In this document: positions 30,773 through 40,742 of the stretch, one piece after another
Position numbering within the stretch: position 1 is the stretch's first letter
Layout of the letters: every line of letters starts with the position of its first letter
Source: Gammaproteobacteria bacterium
GTDB lineage: Bacteria > Pseudomonadota > Gammaproteobacteria > Arenicellales > Poriferihabitantaceae
Direction of reading: 5' to 3'
DNA length: 43,925 nucleotides
Assembly: GCA_030432755.1 (NCBI GenBank)
Contig: JAUILZ010000024.1
Coordinates: 1 to 43,925 of the forward strand
Notes under the pieces: model-generated
Database searches by the model: none
Told to the model about the DNA's origin: nothing
Seen by the model: the letters and a program-made list of their open reading frames with translations, nothing else
Translations under genes and position numbers: made by a program

Positions 30773-33220
30773 ATGAGTGAAAACAGTTTGCCCGGCCAGG
30801 CGCGGGTGGTCATCGTCGGCGGCGGCATCATGGGCGCCAGCCTCCTGTATCACCTCGCCGAGGAAGGCTGGACCGACTGCCTGCTGATAGAGAAGGGCGA
30901 GCTGACCTCTGGCTCCACCTGGCATGCTGCAGGTCAGTGCCCGAGCTTCATCGCTGACTACAACATGGCGAAGATCCATGACCACGGCGTCAATCTCTAC
31001 CCGAAGCTCGAAGGCCTGACCGGTCAGTACGTGAGCTGGCATGGCTGTGGCGGCATCCGTTTCGCGCTCAAGCCGGCCGAGGTGGAATGGTTCCAGCGCG
31101 TGGCCTCGGTGGGCAAGCTGATCGGCTTCGACTGCGAGATCATCGACCCTGCCAAGATCCGCCAGCTCGTGCCATGGGCGAACATCGACGGGGTGCTCGC
31201 CGGCGCCTGGACGCTGCACGACGGCCACGTGGATCCGGCCGGCGTATGCAATGCCATGGCGAAGGGCGCGCGCCAGTTCGGCGCGAGCATCGTGACTCAC
31301 AACCGGGTGCTCGATATCCGCCCGCGCCCGTCCGGCGACTGGGAGGTGGTGACCGGGCAGGGCAGCGTGATCGCGGAACACGTGGTCAATGCCGCCGGCT
31401 GCTATGCGCGCGAGGTCTCGCGCATGGTGGGCACGGACATCCCCATGATCAACATGCAGCACACCTACATCGTCACCGACACGGTGCCCGAATTCGCCGC
31501 GCGCGACGAGGAGATGCCGGTGATCCGCGACCCGTATCCATCGTCCTACTATCGCCAGGAGCAGAAGTCGGCGCTCATCGGCATCTACGAGATGGAGAAC
31601 TCGAAGGAGTGCTGGACCCATCGCGGCGGCTGGCCGGAATGGGAGTCCGAGAACGAGCTGTTCGATCCCGACTTCGACAACATCATGCCCTACGTCGAAC
31701 GGGTGATGGAGCGGATGCCGTTCTGGCGAGAGCTCGGCATCAAGCGCGTCGTCTGCGGCGCGATTCCCCATACCCCGGACAGCAATCCGTTCCTCGGGCC
31801 CGCCGCCGGGCTGCGCAACTTCTGGCACTGCAATGGCGCCTCCATCGGCATTGCCGCGGGCGCCGGTTCCGGCAAGTACCTTTCCCAGTGGATGATCCAC
31901 GGCGACGCCGAGATCAACATGGCCGGGGTGGACCCGCGCCGCTTCAGCGACTTCGCCCCGGGCGACTACACCCGCGCCAAGTCCCATGAGGACTACGAGC
32001 ACATGTACAAGCTGCACCTGCCGGGGGAGGAACGCCCGGCGGGTCGCAAGGCGCGCATCACGCCACTTTACGACCGTCTCGCTGACCGGGGCGCCGTGTT
32101 CACCGAGGCCAATGGCTGGGAGCGTCCCAAGTGGTTCTCACCTGACGGACGCGAAGAAGAGATCGGGTTTCGCCACAACAACATCTTCGACGTGGTCGCC
32201 GAGGAATGCCGCGCGGTGCGCGAACGGGTGGGGCTGCTGGAGCTGTCGAGTTTCGCGAAGTACGACGTCATCGGAAAGGATGCCGGCGCGATGCTCGACC
32301 GCATCAGCGCCAACCGCATGCCGCGCAGGGTTGGTGGCATCGTGCTAACCCATTATCTCTCACCGGAGGGTCGGCTCAACGGAGAGTCCACCGTCTGCCG
32401 CCTGGGTGACGATCACTACTACGTGCTCTCCGGCGCCAACTGCGAGGAACGCGACCTGTCGATCCTGCGCCGGGGCATCCGTGAAGGAGATCACGTACGG
32501 GTGGAGAACGTCACCAATGACTACGGCGTGCTGGTGCTTGCCGGGCCACGGGCGCGCGACGTGCTGGCGCACTGTACCGATGCCGATCTCTCCAACGAAT
32601 CCTTCCGCTGGCTGAGCGGGAAGGAGATCACGGTGGCGGGCCGGGGCGTACGCGCGCTTCGCGTGAGCTACACGGGAGAACTCGGCTGGGAGCTGCATTG
32701 TCCGATGGACGCGCTGACCGCGGTCTACGAGGCGTTGTGGTCTGCCGGGAGAGAACACGGAATCGCCGCCTTCGGCACCTATGCGCTGAATTCCCTGCGC
32801 ATGGAAAAGGCCTACAAGGGCTGGGGCGCGGAACTCACCAACGAGATCACGCCGATCGAGGCGGAGATGGAGCGGTTCTTTCGCGAGGACAAGGCCGACT
32901 TTGTCGGCCGCGACGCGGTGCTGAAAATGCGCGAGGCCGGGCCGGCCATCCGCATCGTCTATTTCGAGGTGGCAGCGGGCGACAACGATGTCGTCGGTGG
33001 CGAGCCGCTAATGGATGGCGAGCGCGTGATCGGCATCACCACTTCCGGCGGATACGGCCACTACACCGGCAGGAGTCTTGGTTTCGGTTACGTGCCGCCG
33101 GAGTATGCTTCCCCCGGCGCGACCTTCGACGTGGAACTGCTGGGCGCGCGGCGCAGGGTGAAGGTATTGGCGGAGCCGGTCTGGGATCCCGCGTCTGAAC
33201 GGCCGAGGACAGGGGCATGA
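30773..33220 (+). CDS. FAD-dependent N-methyl oxidoreductase fused to GcvT domain (dimethylglycine/sarcosine dehydrogenase-like)
   Basis: This 815-residue protein has the full dimethylglycine/sarcosine dehydrogenase layout. An FAD domain starts RVVIVGGGIMGASLLYHLAE (dinucleotide-binding loop), followed by LTSGSTWHAAGQ, whose His51 lies at the place where mammalian enzymes bind FAD covalently. A linker domain occurs at about 380-435. A C-terminal aminomethyltransferase (GcvT) part at about 440-805 has SFAKYDVIGKDA, RVSYTGELGWELH, TYALNSLRMEKAYKGWG and GYGHYTGRSLGFGYV. Known members oxidise an N-methyl group and pass the one-carbon unit to tetrahydrofolate bound by the GcvT domain. ATG 30773 gives the standard N-terminus; the frame extends upstream to 30491 inside the MttB-like gene. 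It overlaps the cupin gene by ATGA. The exact amine is unknown. Confidence 0.9.
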   Translation: MSENSLPGQARVVIVGGGIMGASLLYHLAEEGWTDCLLIEKGELTSGSTWHAAGQCPSFIADYNMAKIHDHGVNLYPKLEGLTGQYVSWHGCGGIRFALKPAEVEWFQRVASVGKLIGFDCEIIDPAKIRQLVPWANIDGVLAGAWTLHDGHVDPAGVCNAMAKGARQFGASIVTHNRVLDIRPRPSGDWEVVTGQGSVIAEHVVNAAGCYAREVSRMVGTDIPMINMQHTYIVTDTVPEFAARDEEMPVIRDPYPSSYYRQEQKSALIGIYEMENSKECWTHRGGWPEWESENELFDPDFDNIMPYVERVMERMPFWRELGIKRVVCGAIPHTPDSNPFLGPAAGLRNFWHCNGASIGIAAGAGSGKYLSQWMIHGDAEINMAGVDPRRFSDFAPGDYTRAKSHEDYEHMYKLHLPGEERPAGRKARITPLYDRLADRGAVFTEANGWERPKWFSPDGREEEIGFRHNNIFDVVAEECRAVRERVGLLELSSFAKYDVIGKDAGAMLDRISANRMPRRVGGIVLTHYLSPEGRLNGESTVCRLGDDHYYVLSGANCEERDLSILRRGIREGDHVRVENVTNDYGVLVLAGPRARDVLAHCTDADLSNESFRWLSGKEITVAGRGVRALRVSYTGELGWELHCPMDALTAVYEALWSAGREHGIAAFGTYALNSLRMEKAYKGWGAELTNEITPIEAEMERFFREDKADFVGRDAVLKMREAGPAIRIVYFEVAAGDNDVVGGEPLMDGERVIGITTSGGYGHYTGRSLGFGYVPPEYASPGATFDVELLGARRRVKVLAEPVWDPASERPRTGA

Positions 33221-33570
33221 CATCCGGGACAGGTGCACTGCCGCTTCCCCGCGAGGGGTCCCTGCATGCCGAAACCGGCACGCCGGACTGGATAGACCAC
33301 GGTGACGGCTTCCCCTATCGAGAGCTGATGTGCGACGAGGCCAGCGGCACGCGCACCTGGCTGATGCGCATTGAGCCCGGCGCGTATTCGCCGCCCCACT
33401 CTCATACGGAACTGGAGCAGGTCTACCTGCTCGAAGGGCATTTCGATGACGGCGAGAACGCCTACGGCCCCGGCGACTATATCGTCCGTGCACCCGGGGC
33501 AGTGCACAGCGCCTACAGCAGGGACGGTGCGCTCATGCTGGTAATGTATACCCCGTCGCCGGCGGTCTGA
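33217..33570 (+). CDS. Small cupin-domain protein
   Basis: The 117-residue product is a single cupin barrel. The first motif reads PGAYSPPHSHTELEQVYLLEG, with two His and a Glu as likely metal ligands (listed here as one motif region, residues 49-69). The second reads GPGDYIVRAPGAVHS, with the fourth ligand His. Such small cupins act as metal-dependent enzymes or as sensors. Its ATG overlaps the stop of the FAD/GcvT gene (ATGA), so it is very probably part of the same amine-demethylation operon. The role is not predictable; detoxifying formaldehyde or opening an intermediate are guesses. Confidence 0.8.
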   Translation: MTSGTGALPLPREGSLHAETGTPDWIDHGDGFPYRELMCDEASGTRTWLMRIEPGAYSPPHSHTELEQVYLLEGHFDDGENAYGPGDYIVRAPGAVHSAYSRDGALMLVMYTPSPAV

Positions 33571-33586
33571 TCGGTCTGCCGCCCGA

Positions 33587-34411
33587 CTACTTCTCGGCGA
33601 CGATATATACGATCCAGCTCGGATCGTCCTCGCCCTCGTTGGTGGGGAAGTACTCGCCGTTGCCCTCGCCGGTTTCCTCGTCGGTGCCTTCCCAGTAGAC
33701 CTGGACCTTGCGGTATCCCGCCTCGACGAGGATCTCCTGCAGTTCGGGCAGGGTCCACATGCGCCAGTCGTAGGTGAACGCGTTTCGCAGCCAGGACTTG
33801 TCCCGGAACTGGAAGTGGATGTGGCAGAGCATCTCGCCGGTGATCGGGTTGAACTTCGCCTGGTCCCAGTAATAGGTGAATCCCTTGTGCTTCGTCTTCT
33901 CCTCGATCTCCTTGTAGGAGTCATGGCCACCGTAGGCGTCGATGAAGAGGATGCCGTCGTCGGAGAGACCTTCGCGTGCGCGGCGGAAGTACTCACGCAG
34001 CGCGTCCCGGGTCTTGAACAGCTGGTAGCTGAAGTTCATCGCCAGGATCACGTCCGCGGCTTCGCAGTCGGCGGCGAGCACGTCCTGGTTCAGCAGGCGG
34101 ATGCGTGACTGTTGTTCCGGTTCGAGCTTTTCTACCCGGTTGCGCCGGCCCCAGTCGAGTACCTCCTGGTCGAGGTCGAGGCCGATGGCGGTATTGGTCT
34201 TGCGCCTGCGCACCCATTCACAGCTCGTGTTGCCGGTGCCGCAGAAGTCTTCGCGCAGTACCTTCGCGCGCCGCCGGCGCAACTTTTTATAGGTGTCATC
34301 GACGAAGTCTATTTCCGACTCGACGCATTGCACCGCCTCCTCGTAACAGGCATGGCGGTCGGCCTCGTAGGCGAGTGTCCCCTTGCGTGGTGGTTTGTCT
34401 TTTTTTCCCAT
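33587..34411 (-). CDS. Class I SAM-dependent methyltransferase
   Basis: From ATG 34411 (minus strand) the product is 274 residues starting MGKKDKPPRKGTLAYEAD. It has a Rossmann methyltransferase core: VLREDFCGTGNTSCEWV as SAM motif I, TAIGLDLDQEVLDWG as motif II, DVILAMNFSYQLF as motif IV, and DDGILFIDAYGG as the post-I strand. The C-terminal part contains a YDWRMWTLPELQEIL element and an acidic EGTDEETGEGNGEYF stretch, a pattern seen in a conserved but uncharacterised methyltransferase family. The open frame extends upstream to 34648 within sixA, without family similarity. Its 3' end is 16 bases from the convergent cupin gene. Substrate unknown. Confidence 0.78.
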   Translation of the reverse strand: MGKKDKPPRKGTLAYEADRHACYEEAVQCVESEIDFVDDTYKKLRRRRAKVLREDFCGTGNTSCEWVRRRKTNTAIGLDLDQEVLDWGRRNRVEKLEPEQQSRIRLLNQDVLAADCEAADVILAMNFSYQLFKTRDALREYFRRAREGLSDDGILFIDAYGGHDSYKEIEEKTKHKGFTYYWDQAKFNPITGEMLCHIHFQFRDKSWLRNAFTYDWRMWTLPELQEILVEAGYRKVQVYWEGTDEETGEGNGEYFPTNEGEDDPSWIVYIVAEK

Positions 34412-34466
34412 GAACGGGCGAGTGAGAAGGTAAAATGAGCGCGTATTGTATAGGCGGTGGTATGAC
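34412..34466. promoter_or_regulatory. Divergent promoter region, methyltransferase / sixA
   Basis: The 55 bases between the two divergent start codons are AT-rich. On the minus strand TACAAT (34450-34445) can serve as a -10 about 34 bases before the methyltransferase start; on the plus strand TAAAAT at 34431-34436 lies 31 bases before the sixA start. Neither has a convincing -35. Confidence 0.3.
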
Positions 34467-34958
34467 ATGGCGACACGTTGCCTGATCCTGCTTCGGCATG
34501 CCAAGTCCGACTGGGACAGCGGCGCCGCGAGTGACTTCGAACGTCCCTTGAGCGCGCGCGGCCGGCGCGATGCGCCGCGCATGGGGCGCTGGTTGCAGTT
34601 CAACGGACTCAGGCCGGACACGGTCTGCTGTTCGAGCGCCACGCGCACCCGGGAGACCCTGCGCCTCGCGGGCAGCGAACTGGACCTGTCGGTGGCTGAG
34701 ATCCAGTTCGTCGGTGATCTCTACCTCGCCAACGAATCGGAGATCGTCGCCATTGCCGAGGAGGAACTTCGGCATGCGCAGTGCGTCATGCTGGTAGGGC
34801 ATAATCCGGGCTTCGAGATGGCGCTGCTGCACTACTGCCCCGACGTGGACACGCCTGCCGACGGCAAGCTGATGCCAACCGCCACCGCGGCGGTTATCGA
34901 TGATCCCGCGCCGGGCGCGGGCAGGCTGCGCTTCCTCCAGCGGCCGAAGGATCTCTAG
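34467..34958 (+). CDS. sixA: Phosphohistidine phosphatase SixA
   Basis: SixA is a small histidine-phosphatase-family enzyme that removes phosphate from phosphohistidine; in E. coli it acts on the PTS-Ntr protein NPr. The 163-residue product has the catalytic LILLRHAKSDW (RH motif), then ERPLSARGRRDA, SSATRTRETL and the second catalytic His in VMLVGHNPGFE. ATG 34467 is chosen because the protein then starts MATRCLILLRHAKSD, with a GGTGG upstream; an earlier TTG at 34446 is less likely. It is followed by recA after a 133-base gap that holds an unusual palindrome. Confidence 0.92.
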   Translation: MATRCLILLRHAKSDWDSGAASDFERPLSARGRRDAPRMGRWLQFNGLRPDTVCCSSATRTRETLRLAGSELDLSVAEIQFVGDLYLANESEIVAIAEEELRHAQCVMLVGHNPGFEMALLHYCPDVDTPADGKLMPTATAAVIDDPAPGAGRLRFLQRPKDL

Positions 34959-34977
34959 CTTCGGACTCACCAGGCTC

Positions 34978-35023
34978 TTGCATTGGCCGGCGGGTTTCTG
35001 ATATGTTCTCAAAATAGAGAACA
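34978..35023 (+). promoter_or_regulatory. recA promoter with overlapping palindromic operator
   Basis: TTGCAT at 34978-34983 and TATGTT at 35002-35007 (18-base spacing) form a plausible recA promoter. A perfect palindrome, TGTTCTC-N6-GAGAACA, occupies 35004-35023 and overlaps the -10, the place expected for a LexA operator. It does not match the E. coli box CTGT-N8-ACAG. No other 7-base-arm palindrome is obvious in the gap before recA (start at 35092). Confidence 0.6.
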
Positions 35024-35091
35024 GCGGAGAGGCCCGGTCACGTCGTCCGCCATTCCCCCGACAAACATACTCCGAAGAGGCATTCCATATT

Positions 35092-36159
<1,068 letters not shown>

Positions 36160-36274
36160 CATCCACCCGGTCTCGCGGCGCTTTGAACAGAACCTGGGAA
36201 CAGAACCGGGCTGAAGAACTGCCGAGCGAGGGCTCTTTGACGCAGGTGCCGGGCCTAGCGCTTTTCCCTTCAAG

Positions 36275-36760
36275 ATGACCGGAGCCCGGGAAGAGACCAG
36301 CCAGCTGACGGAAATCGCGCAACGGGAGGCCCTGGCCAATCTCCGCGACCGCGCTTACCGCCTCCTCGCGCGGCGGGAACACAGCCGGCACGAACTCGGG
36401 CGCAAGCTCGCGTCCCACGATGCCCACGACCAACTGGACGGTTTGCTGGCTGCCCTGGTCGAGGAGGGTGCGCTCTCCGATGAGCGCTTTGCCGAGCAGC
36501 TGGGAGTAGCACGATTCAATGCCGGCAAGGGTCCTCGAGTCCTCGAGCAGGAACTCCGTCAACATCACCTGGACGATGCCCTGGTGGAGGCAGTAATGTC
36601 TCGGTATGCCGATGGCTGGCGGGAGCTGGCCGACCGGGTGCGGCGGAAGAAATTTGGCCCGGAGTCTCCCGCGGATTACCGCGAATGGGCGCGCCAGGCG
36701 CGCTTCCTCCAGCAGCGCGGATTCACCAGCGAGCAGATCGGTTCGTTCCGGGACGACTGA
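36275..36760 (+). CDS. recX: Regulatory protein RecX
   Basis: RecX binds RecA filaments and limits RecA activity. The 161-residue product has the RecX three-helix repeats: RAYRLLARREHSRHELGRKL, LDGLLAALVEEGALSDERFAEQ, GKGPRVLEQELRQHHLDDAL and the last repeat ARFLQQRGFTSEQIGS. Its position after recA is conserved; the 115-base gap could let it be read through from recA. A 13-base tandem repeat containing GAACAGAACC lies in that gap (36185-36207). ATG 36275 gives the usual length. Confidence 0.92.
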   Translation: MTGAREETSQLTEIAQREALANLRDRAYRLLARREHSRHELGRKLASHDAHDQLDGLLAALVEEGALSDERFAEQLGVARFNAGKGPRVLEQELRQHHLDDALVEAVMSRYADGWRELADRVRRKKFGPESPADYREWARQARFLQQRGFTSEQIGSFRDD

Positions 36761-36874
36761 GGTAATTTCATCCCGCGGACAGGGTCTGCCAGTTCCGCCG
36801 TCTACCCTTGGGCGCATACATTTCAGGGCCGATCTTGGGTATCATCGCGCCCCTGCACGTTTGCTGCCGCAAAG

Positions 36875-39466
36875 ATGAAAACCTCTGAAATCCGGGACCG
36901 ATTCCTCAACTTTTTCCGCGAGCGGGGCCATGAAATCGTGCCCAGCAGTCCGCTGGTGCCCGGTAACGATCCCACCCTGCTGTTTACCAATGCGGGGATG
37001 GTGCAGTTCAAGGACGTCTTCCTGGGCGACGAAACCCGGGACTACCTGCGCGCGACCACGTCCCAGCGCTGCGTGCGCGCCGGCGGTAAACACAACGATC
37101 TCGAGAACGTGGGCTACACCGCCCGTCACCATACGTTCTTCGAGATGCTGGGGAACTTCAGCTTTGGAGATTATTTCAAGCGCGATGCCATCGACTTCGC
37201 CTGGGAACTGCTGACGAAGGAATTCGGCCTGCCACCGGAGAAACTCTGGGTGACGGTATTCGAGGAGGATGACGAGGCGGAGGATCTCTGGATAAACCGC
37301 ATCGGCGTGCCCGCGGACCGCGTGACCCGTATCGGCGCCAAGGACAACTTCTGGCAGATGGGGGACACCGGCCCCTGCGGCCCCTGTTCCGAGATCTTCT
37401 ACGACCACGGTCCCGAGGTGGCCGGCGGCCCGCCCGGGACGCCGGAAGAGGATGGCGACCGCTATATCGAGATCTGGAACCTGGTGTTCATGCAGTTCAA
37501 CCGCAGCGCGGACGGCACCATGAAGCCACTGCCCAAGCCCTCGGTGGACACCGGCATGGGCCTCGAGCGCATTGCAGCCGTGCTCCAGGGCGTGCACAGC
37601 AACTACGAGATCGACCTGTTCGTCAATCTCATCGACGCCGCCGCGCGCGTCCTCGGTACCGACGACCGCGAGGACAAGTCGCTGCGGGTGGTGGCGGACC
37701 ATATTCGCTCCACCGCCTTCCTCGTGCTCGACGGCGTGGTGCCGTCCAACGAGGGCAGGGGATACGTGCTCCGACGGATCATCCGCCGCGCGGTGCGCCA
37801 CGGTTACCAGCTCGGCTGCCAGGAGCCGTTCCTCCATCGCCTGGTGGGACCGCTCGCGGACGAGATGGGGGACGCCTATCCCGAGCTGCGCCGCGAGCAG
37901 GCCATGATCGAACGGGTCCTGCGGGTGGAGAATGAGCGCTTCAACGAGACCCTGGAGCAGGGGCTGAAGATCCTCGACAGGGAGATGGAATCCCTCGAGG
38001 GCGATACCCTGGACGGCGAACTGGTGTTTCGCCTCTATGACACATACGGCTTCCCGGTGGACCTCACCGCGGACGTCGCCCGCGAGCGCGGTCTCAAGAT
38101 CGACCAGGCCGGCTTCGACGTCGCCATGGCGGGCCAGCGCGAACGCGCCCGGGCGGCGAGCAAGTTCGCCCGTGGGGAGGAGATTCGCCTCGAAGGCGTG
38201 GAGGCCACCCGCTTCGACGGCTATGGCACCCTGTCCGAGAGCGTCGACGTGGTGGCGCTGCTGCGCGGCGACGAATCCGTGGACGTCCTCGCCGACGGCG
38301 AGGAAGGCATGCTGGTCACGTCGGCGACGCCGTTCTACGCCGAGAGCGGTGGCCAGGTCGGCGACCGCGGCGAGTTCCGCTTTGGCGATGTTCGCTTCCA
38401 GGTGGAGGACACGCGCTATCTTCCGGGCAAGGTGGTCGCCCACGTCGGCCGGGTGGCCGGGGGCGAGATCCGCGTCGGCGACTCCGGAGAGGCGAGCGTC
38501 ACTCCCGACCATCGCCAGGGGAGCGCAAACCACCATTCCGCCACCCACCTCATGCACGCGGCCCTCAAGGCGGTGCTCGGCGGCCACGTGCAGCAGAAGG
38601 GCTCCCTGGTGGAACCGAGCCGGCTGCGCTTCGACTTCTCGCACCAGGTGGGCATGACCGCCGCGGAGATCAGGGCGGTGGAAACCCTGGTCAACAACGA
38701 GATCCGCCGCAACGAGGCCGTGACCGCGGAGGTCATGGAGCTCGACGTCGCGCGCGCCGCCGGGGCCGAGGCCCTGTTCGGCGAGAAGTACGACAATGAC
38801 GTGCGCACCATCCGCATGGGCGAGTTCTCGTTCGAGCTCTGCGGCGGCACCCATGTCAGCCGCACCGGCGATATCGGCCAGTTCAAGATCATCTCGGAGA
38901 CCGGCATCGCCAACGGCATTCGCCGCGTCGAGGCGGTGACCGGAAAGGCGGCGGAAGAGTGGATGCGACGCCGGCTTGAGCTGCTTGAATCCTCGGCGGG
39001 AGCCCTGCGGGTGCCCGTGGAGCAGTTGCCGGACCGGATCGCCGCGCTGCTCCAGCAGCAGAAGGAGCAGGCGAAGCAGATCCAGTCGCTGCAGGAAAAG
39101 ATCGCCACCGGCGGCAGCGCGGGCGACGCGGTGCGCGACGTCGGCGGTATCCGCGTGGCCGCGGTACGCCAGGACGACGCGGACGCGAAGACCATGCGCC
39201 TCACCGTGGATCGCTGGCGCAGCAAGCTCCAGAGCGGGCTGGTCATGGTGGCCGGCGCCAACCAGGGCAAGGTGACGATCATCGCCGGGGTCAGCAAGGA
39301 CCTCGCCGAGCGCTTCCCCGCGGGCAAGCTGGTGGCGCACCTGGCCCCTCTGGTCGACGGCCGCGGTGGCGGCAAGCCGGAACTGGCCCAGGGCGGCGGC
39401 AGCCGGGTCGAGGCGGTGGATGACCTCGTCAACGCCACCTATCAGTGGGTCGAAGGTCACGCCTGA
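36875..39466 (+). CDS. alaS: Alanyl-tRNA synthetase
   Basis: AlaRS charges tRNA-Ala and edits Ser/Gly mischarging. The 863-residue product is close to family length. It starts [20 protein letters not shown] and carries class II motifs ([35 protein letters not shown] shown as separate motifs, GMGLERI). The editing domain has zinc-binding [12 protein letters not shown] (about residue 553) and [12 protein letters not shown] (about 656). A C-Ala domain follows, with [15 protein letters not shown] close to the end. The downstream gene lysC starts 61 bases later. Identification is certain. Confidence 0.98.
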   Translation: MKTSEIRDRFLNFFRERGHEIVPSSPLVPGNDPTLLFTNAGMVQFKDVFLGDETRDYLRATTSQRCVRAGGKHNDLENVGYTARHHTFFEMLGNFSFGDYFKRDAIDFAWELLTKEFGLPPEKLWVTVFEEDDEAEDLWINRIGVPADRVTRIGAKDNFWQMGDTGPCGPCSEIFYDHGPEVAGGPPGTPEEDGDRYIEIWNLVFMQFNRSADGTMKPLPKPSVDTGMGLERIAAVLQGVHSNYEIDLFVNLIDAAARVLGTDDREDKSLRVVADHIRSTAFLVLDGVVPSNEGRGYVLRRIIRRAVRHGYQLGCQEPFLHRLVGPLADEMGDAYPELRREQAMIERVLRVENERFNETLEQGLKILDREMESLEGDTLDGELVFRLYDTYGFPVDLTADVARERGLKIDQAGFDVAMAGQRERARAASKFARGEEIRLEGVEATRFDGYGTLSESVDVVALLRGDESVDVLADGEEGMLVTSATPFYAESGGQVGDRGEFRFGDVRFQVEDTRYLPGKVVAHVGRVAGGEIRVGDSGEASVTPDHRQGSANHHSATHLMHAALKAVLGGHVQQKGSLVEPSRLRFDFSHQVGMTAAEIRAVETLVNNEIRRNEAVTAEVMELDVARAAGAEALFGEKYDNDVRTIRMGEFSFELCGGTHVSRTGDIGQFKIISETGIANGIRRVEAVTGKAAEEWMRRRLELLESSAGALRVPVEQLPDRIAALLQQQKEQAKQIQSLQEKIATGGSAGDAVRDVGGIRVAAVRQDDADAKTMRLTVDRWRSKLQSGLVMVAGANQGKVTIIAGVSKDLAERFPAGKLVAHLAPLVDGRGGGKPELAQGGGSRVEAVDDLVNATYQWVEGHA

Positions 39467-39474
39467 TTTCCGGA

Positions 39475-39480
39475 TATAAT
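39475..39480 (+). promoter_or_regulatory. Candidate -10 element of lysC
   Basis: A perfect TATAAT lies 8 bases after the alaS stop and 47 bases before the lysC GTG. It is followed by CGCGCCCC, a GC-rich discriminator. No convincing -35 is seen at 16-18 bases, so only the -10 is called. Confidence 0.45.
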
Positions 39481-39527
39481 CGCGCCCCGATTTTCTCCTC
39501 CGGGCGACGTTCCGCGACAGCGATCCA

Positions 39528-40742
39528 GTGGCACTTTACGTTGAAAAATACGGCGGCACGTCCGTCGGCAGCGTCGAACGCATCCAGGCGGTGGCGGCGA
39601 ACGTCGCCGCGTCCGTGCGCGAGGGCCACCAGATCATCGTCGTGGTCTCGGCGATGAGCGGGGAGACCAACCGCCTGCTTGGCCTCGCCGAAGAGATACA
39701 TCCCAATCCGCCGGCGCGGGAATCCGACGTGCTGGTCTCCACCGGCGAACAGGTCACCATCGCGCTCCTGTCCATGGCGCTGGACGCCATCGGCGTGCCG
39801 GCGCGTTCCTACACCGGCGGGCAGATCCGCATCCTCACCGACGAGATCCACGGCAAGGCGCGGATTCGCAGCATCGACGCCGCCAACGTGCAGAACGACC
39901 TCGAGAAGGGCCGCGTGGTGGTGGTGGCGGGATTCCAGGGCGTGGACGCAGAGAACAACATCACTACCCTGGGGCGGGGTGGCTCCGATACCACCGCCGT
40001 GGCGATGGCCGCTGCGCTCAGAGCCGATGAGTGCCGCATCTATACCGACGTCGATGGCGTCTACACCACCGACCCGCGCATCGTACCCGAGGCGCGCCGC
40101 CTCGACCGCATCACCTTCGAGGAGATGCTCGAACTGGCCGGCGCCGGCGCCAAGGTGCTGCAGATCCGCTCGGTGGAGTTCGCCGGCAAGTACAATGTTC
40201 CGCTACGGGTGCTGTCTTCCTTCGAGCCGGGCCCGGGCACCCTGATTACCTACGAGGAAGACGCAATGGAAGAACCATTGATTTCCGGGATCGCGCTCAG
40301 CCGCGACGAGGCCAAGGTCACAGTACGGGGCGTGCCCGACAAGCCGGGCATCGCCTACGCCATCCTGGGGCCGATCTCCGATACCCACGTGAATGTCGAC
40401 ATGATCGTGCAGAACATCGGTCTCGACGGCATGACCGACTTCACCTTCACCGTTGGCGCCGCCGACCTCAAGCGCTGCCTGAAAGTTCTGGAACCGGTGG
40501 TGGAGGAGCTCGGCGCCACGGAGGTCGTGGGTGACACCAACCTGGCGAAGATTTCACTGGTCGGCGTGGGCATGCGCTCCCACGCGGGCATTGCCACGGA
40601 GATGTTTCGCGCGTTGTCGGAGAAGGGAATCAACATCCAGATGATTTCCACCTCGGAAATCAAGATATCCGTCACCATCGACATTGAGTACGCGGAACTG
40701 GCCGTTCGTACCCTGCATAAGGCCTTTAATCTGGAAGAATGA
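39528..40742 (+). CDS. lysC: Aspartate kinase (aspartokinase)
   Basis: LysC phosphorylates aspartate, the first step toward lysine, threonine and methionine, and is feedback-inhibited through ACT domains. The 404-residue product begins [18 protein letters not shown] (kinase signature KYGGTSV). It contains [30 protein letters not shown] and [11 protein letters not shown], all in the amino-acid kinase domain (about 1-240). Two ACT domains follow at about 265-400, with [20 protein letters not shown] and [15 protein letters not shown]. The start is GTG 39528. A second strong initiation site is embedded at 40266. Length and sequence are those of the single-function Bacillus subtilis aspartokinase II type, as in pseudomonads. 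Confidence 0.96.
   Translation: MALYVEKYGGTSVGSVERIQAVAANVAASVREGHQIIVVVSAMSGETNRLLGLAEEIHPNPPARESDVLVSTGEQVTIALLSMALDAIGVPARSYTGGQIRILTDEIHGKARIRSIDAANVQNDLEKGRVVVVAGFQGVDAENNITTLGRGGSDTTAVAMAAALRADECRIYTDVDGVYTTDPRIVPEARRLDRITFEEMLELAGAGAKVLQIRSVEFAGKYNVPLRVLSSFEPGPGTLITYEEDAMEEPLISGIALSRDEAKVTVRGVPDKPGIAYAILGPISDTHVNVDMIVQNIGLDGMTDFTFTVGAADLKRCLKVLEPVVEELGATEVVGDTNLAKISLVGVGMRSHAGIATEMFRALSEKGINIQMISTSEIKISVTIDIEYAELAVRTLHKAFNLEE
40266..40742 (+). CDS. Possible internal in-frame start: aspartokinase beta subunit
   Basis: Within lysC, ATG 40266 ([11 protein letters not shown]) is preceded by GAGGAAG at 40254-40260, a near-consensus ribosome-binding site at good spacing. Initiation here would make a 158-residue protein of just the two ACT domains, the same as the beta subunit made from in-phase overlapping lysC genes in Bacillus subtilis and Corynebacterium. 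In those the beta subunit joins the alpha subunit to form the regulatory tetramer. The sequence shows the site; its use is inferred. Confidence 0.5.
   Translation: MEEPLISGIALSRDEAKVTVRGVPDKPGIAYAILGPISDTHVNVDMIVQNIGLDGMTDFTFTVGAADLKRCLKVLEPVVEELGATEVVGDTNLAKISLVGVGMRSHAGIATEMFRALSEKGINIQMISTSEIKISVTIDIEYAELAVRTLHKAFNLEE

Noticed and set aside
29224..30831. 535-codon open frame on the minus strand opposite the MttB-like gene
   Set aside because: Shadow frame; the plus strand has clear MttB-family motifs and operon context, the minus-strand product is unrecognisable.
36842..39460. 872-codon open frame on the minus strand opposite alaS
   Set aside because: It is a shadow of alaS in GC-rich codons; composition is His/Val/Ala/Leu-rich with no recognisable family, while the plus strand encodes a complete AlaRS.
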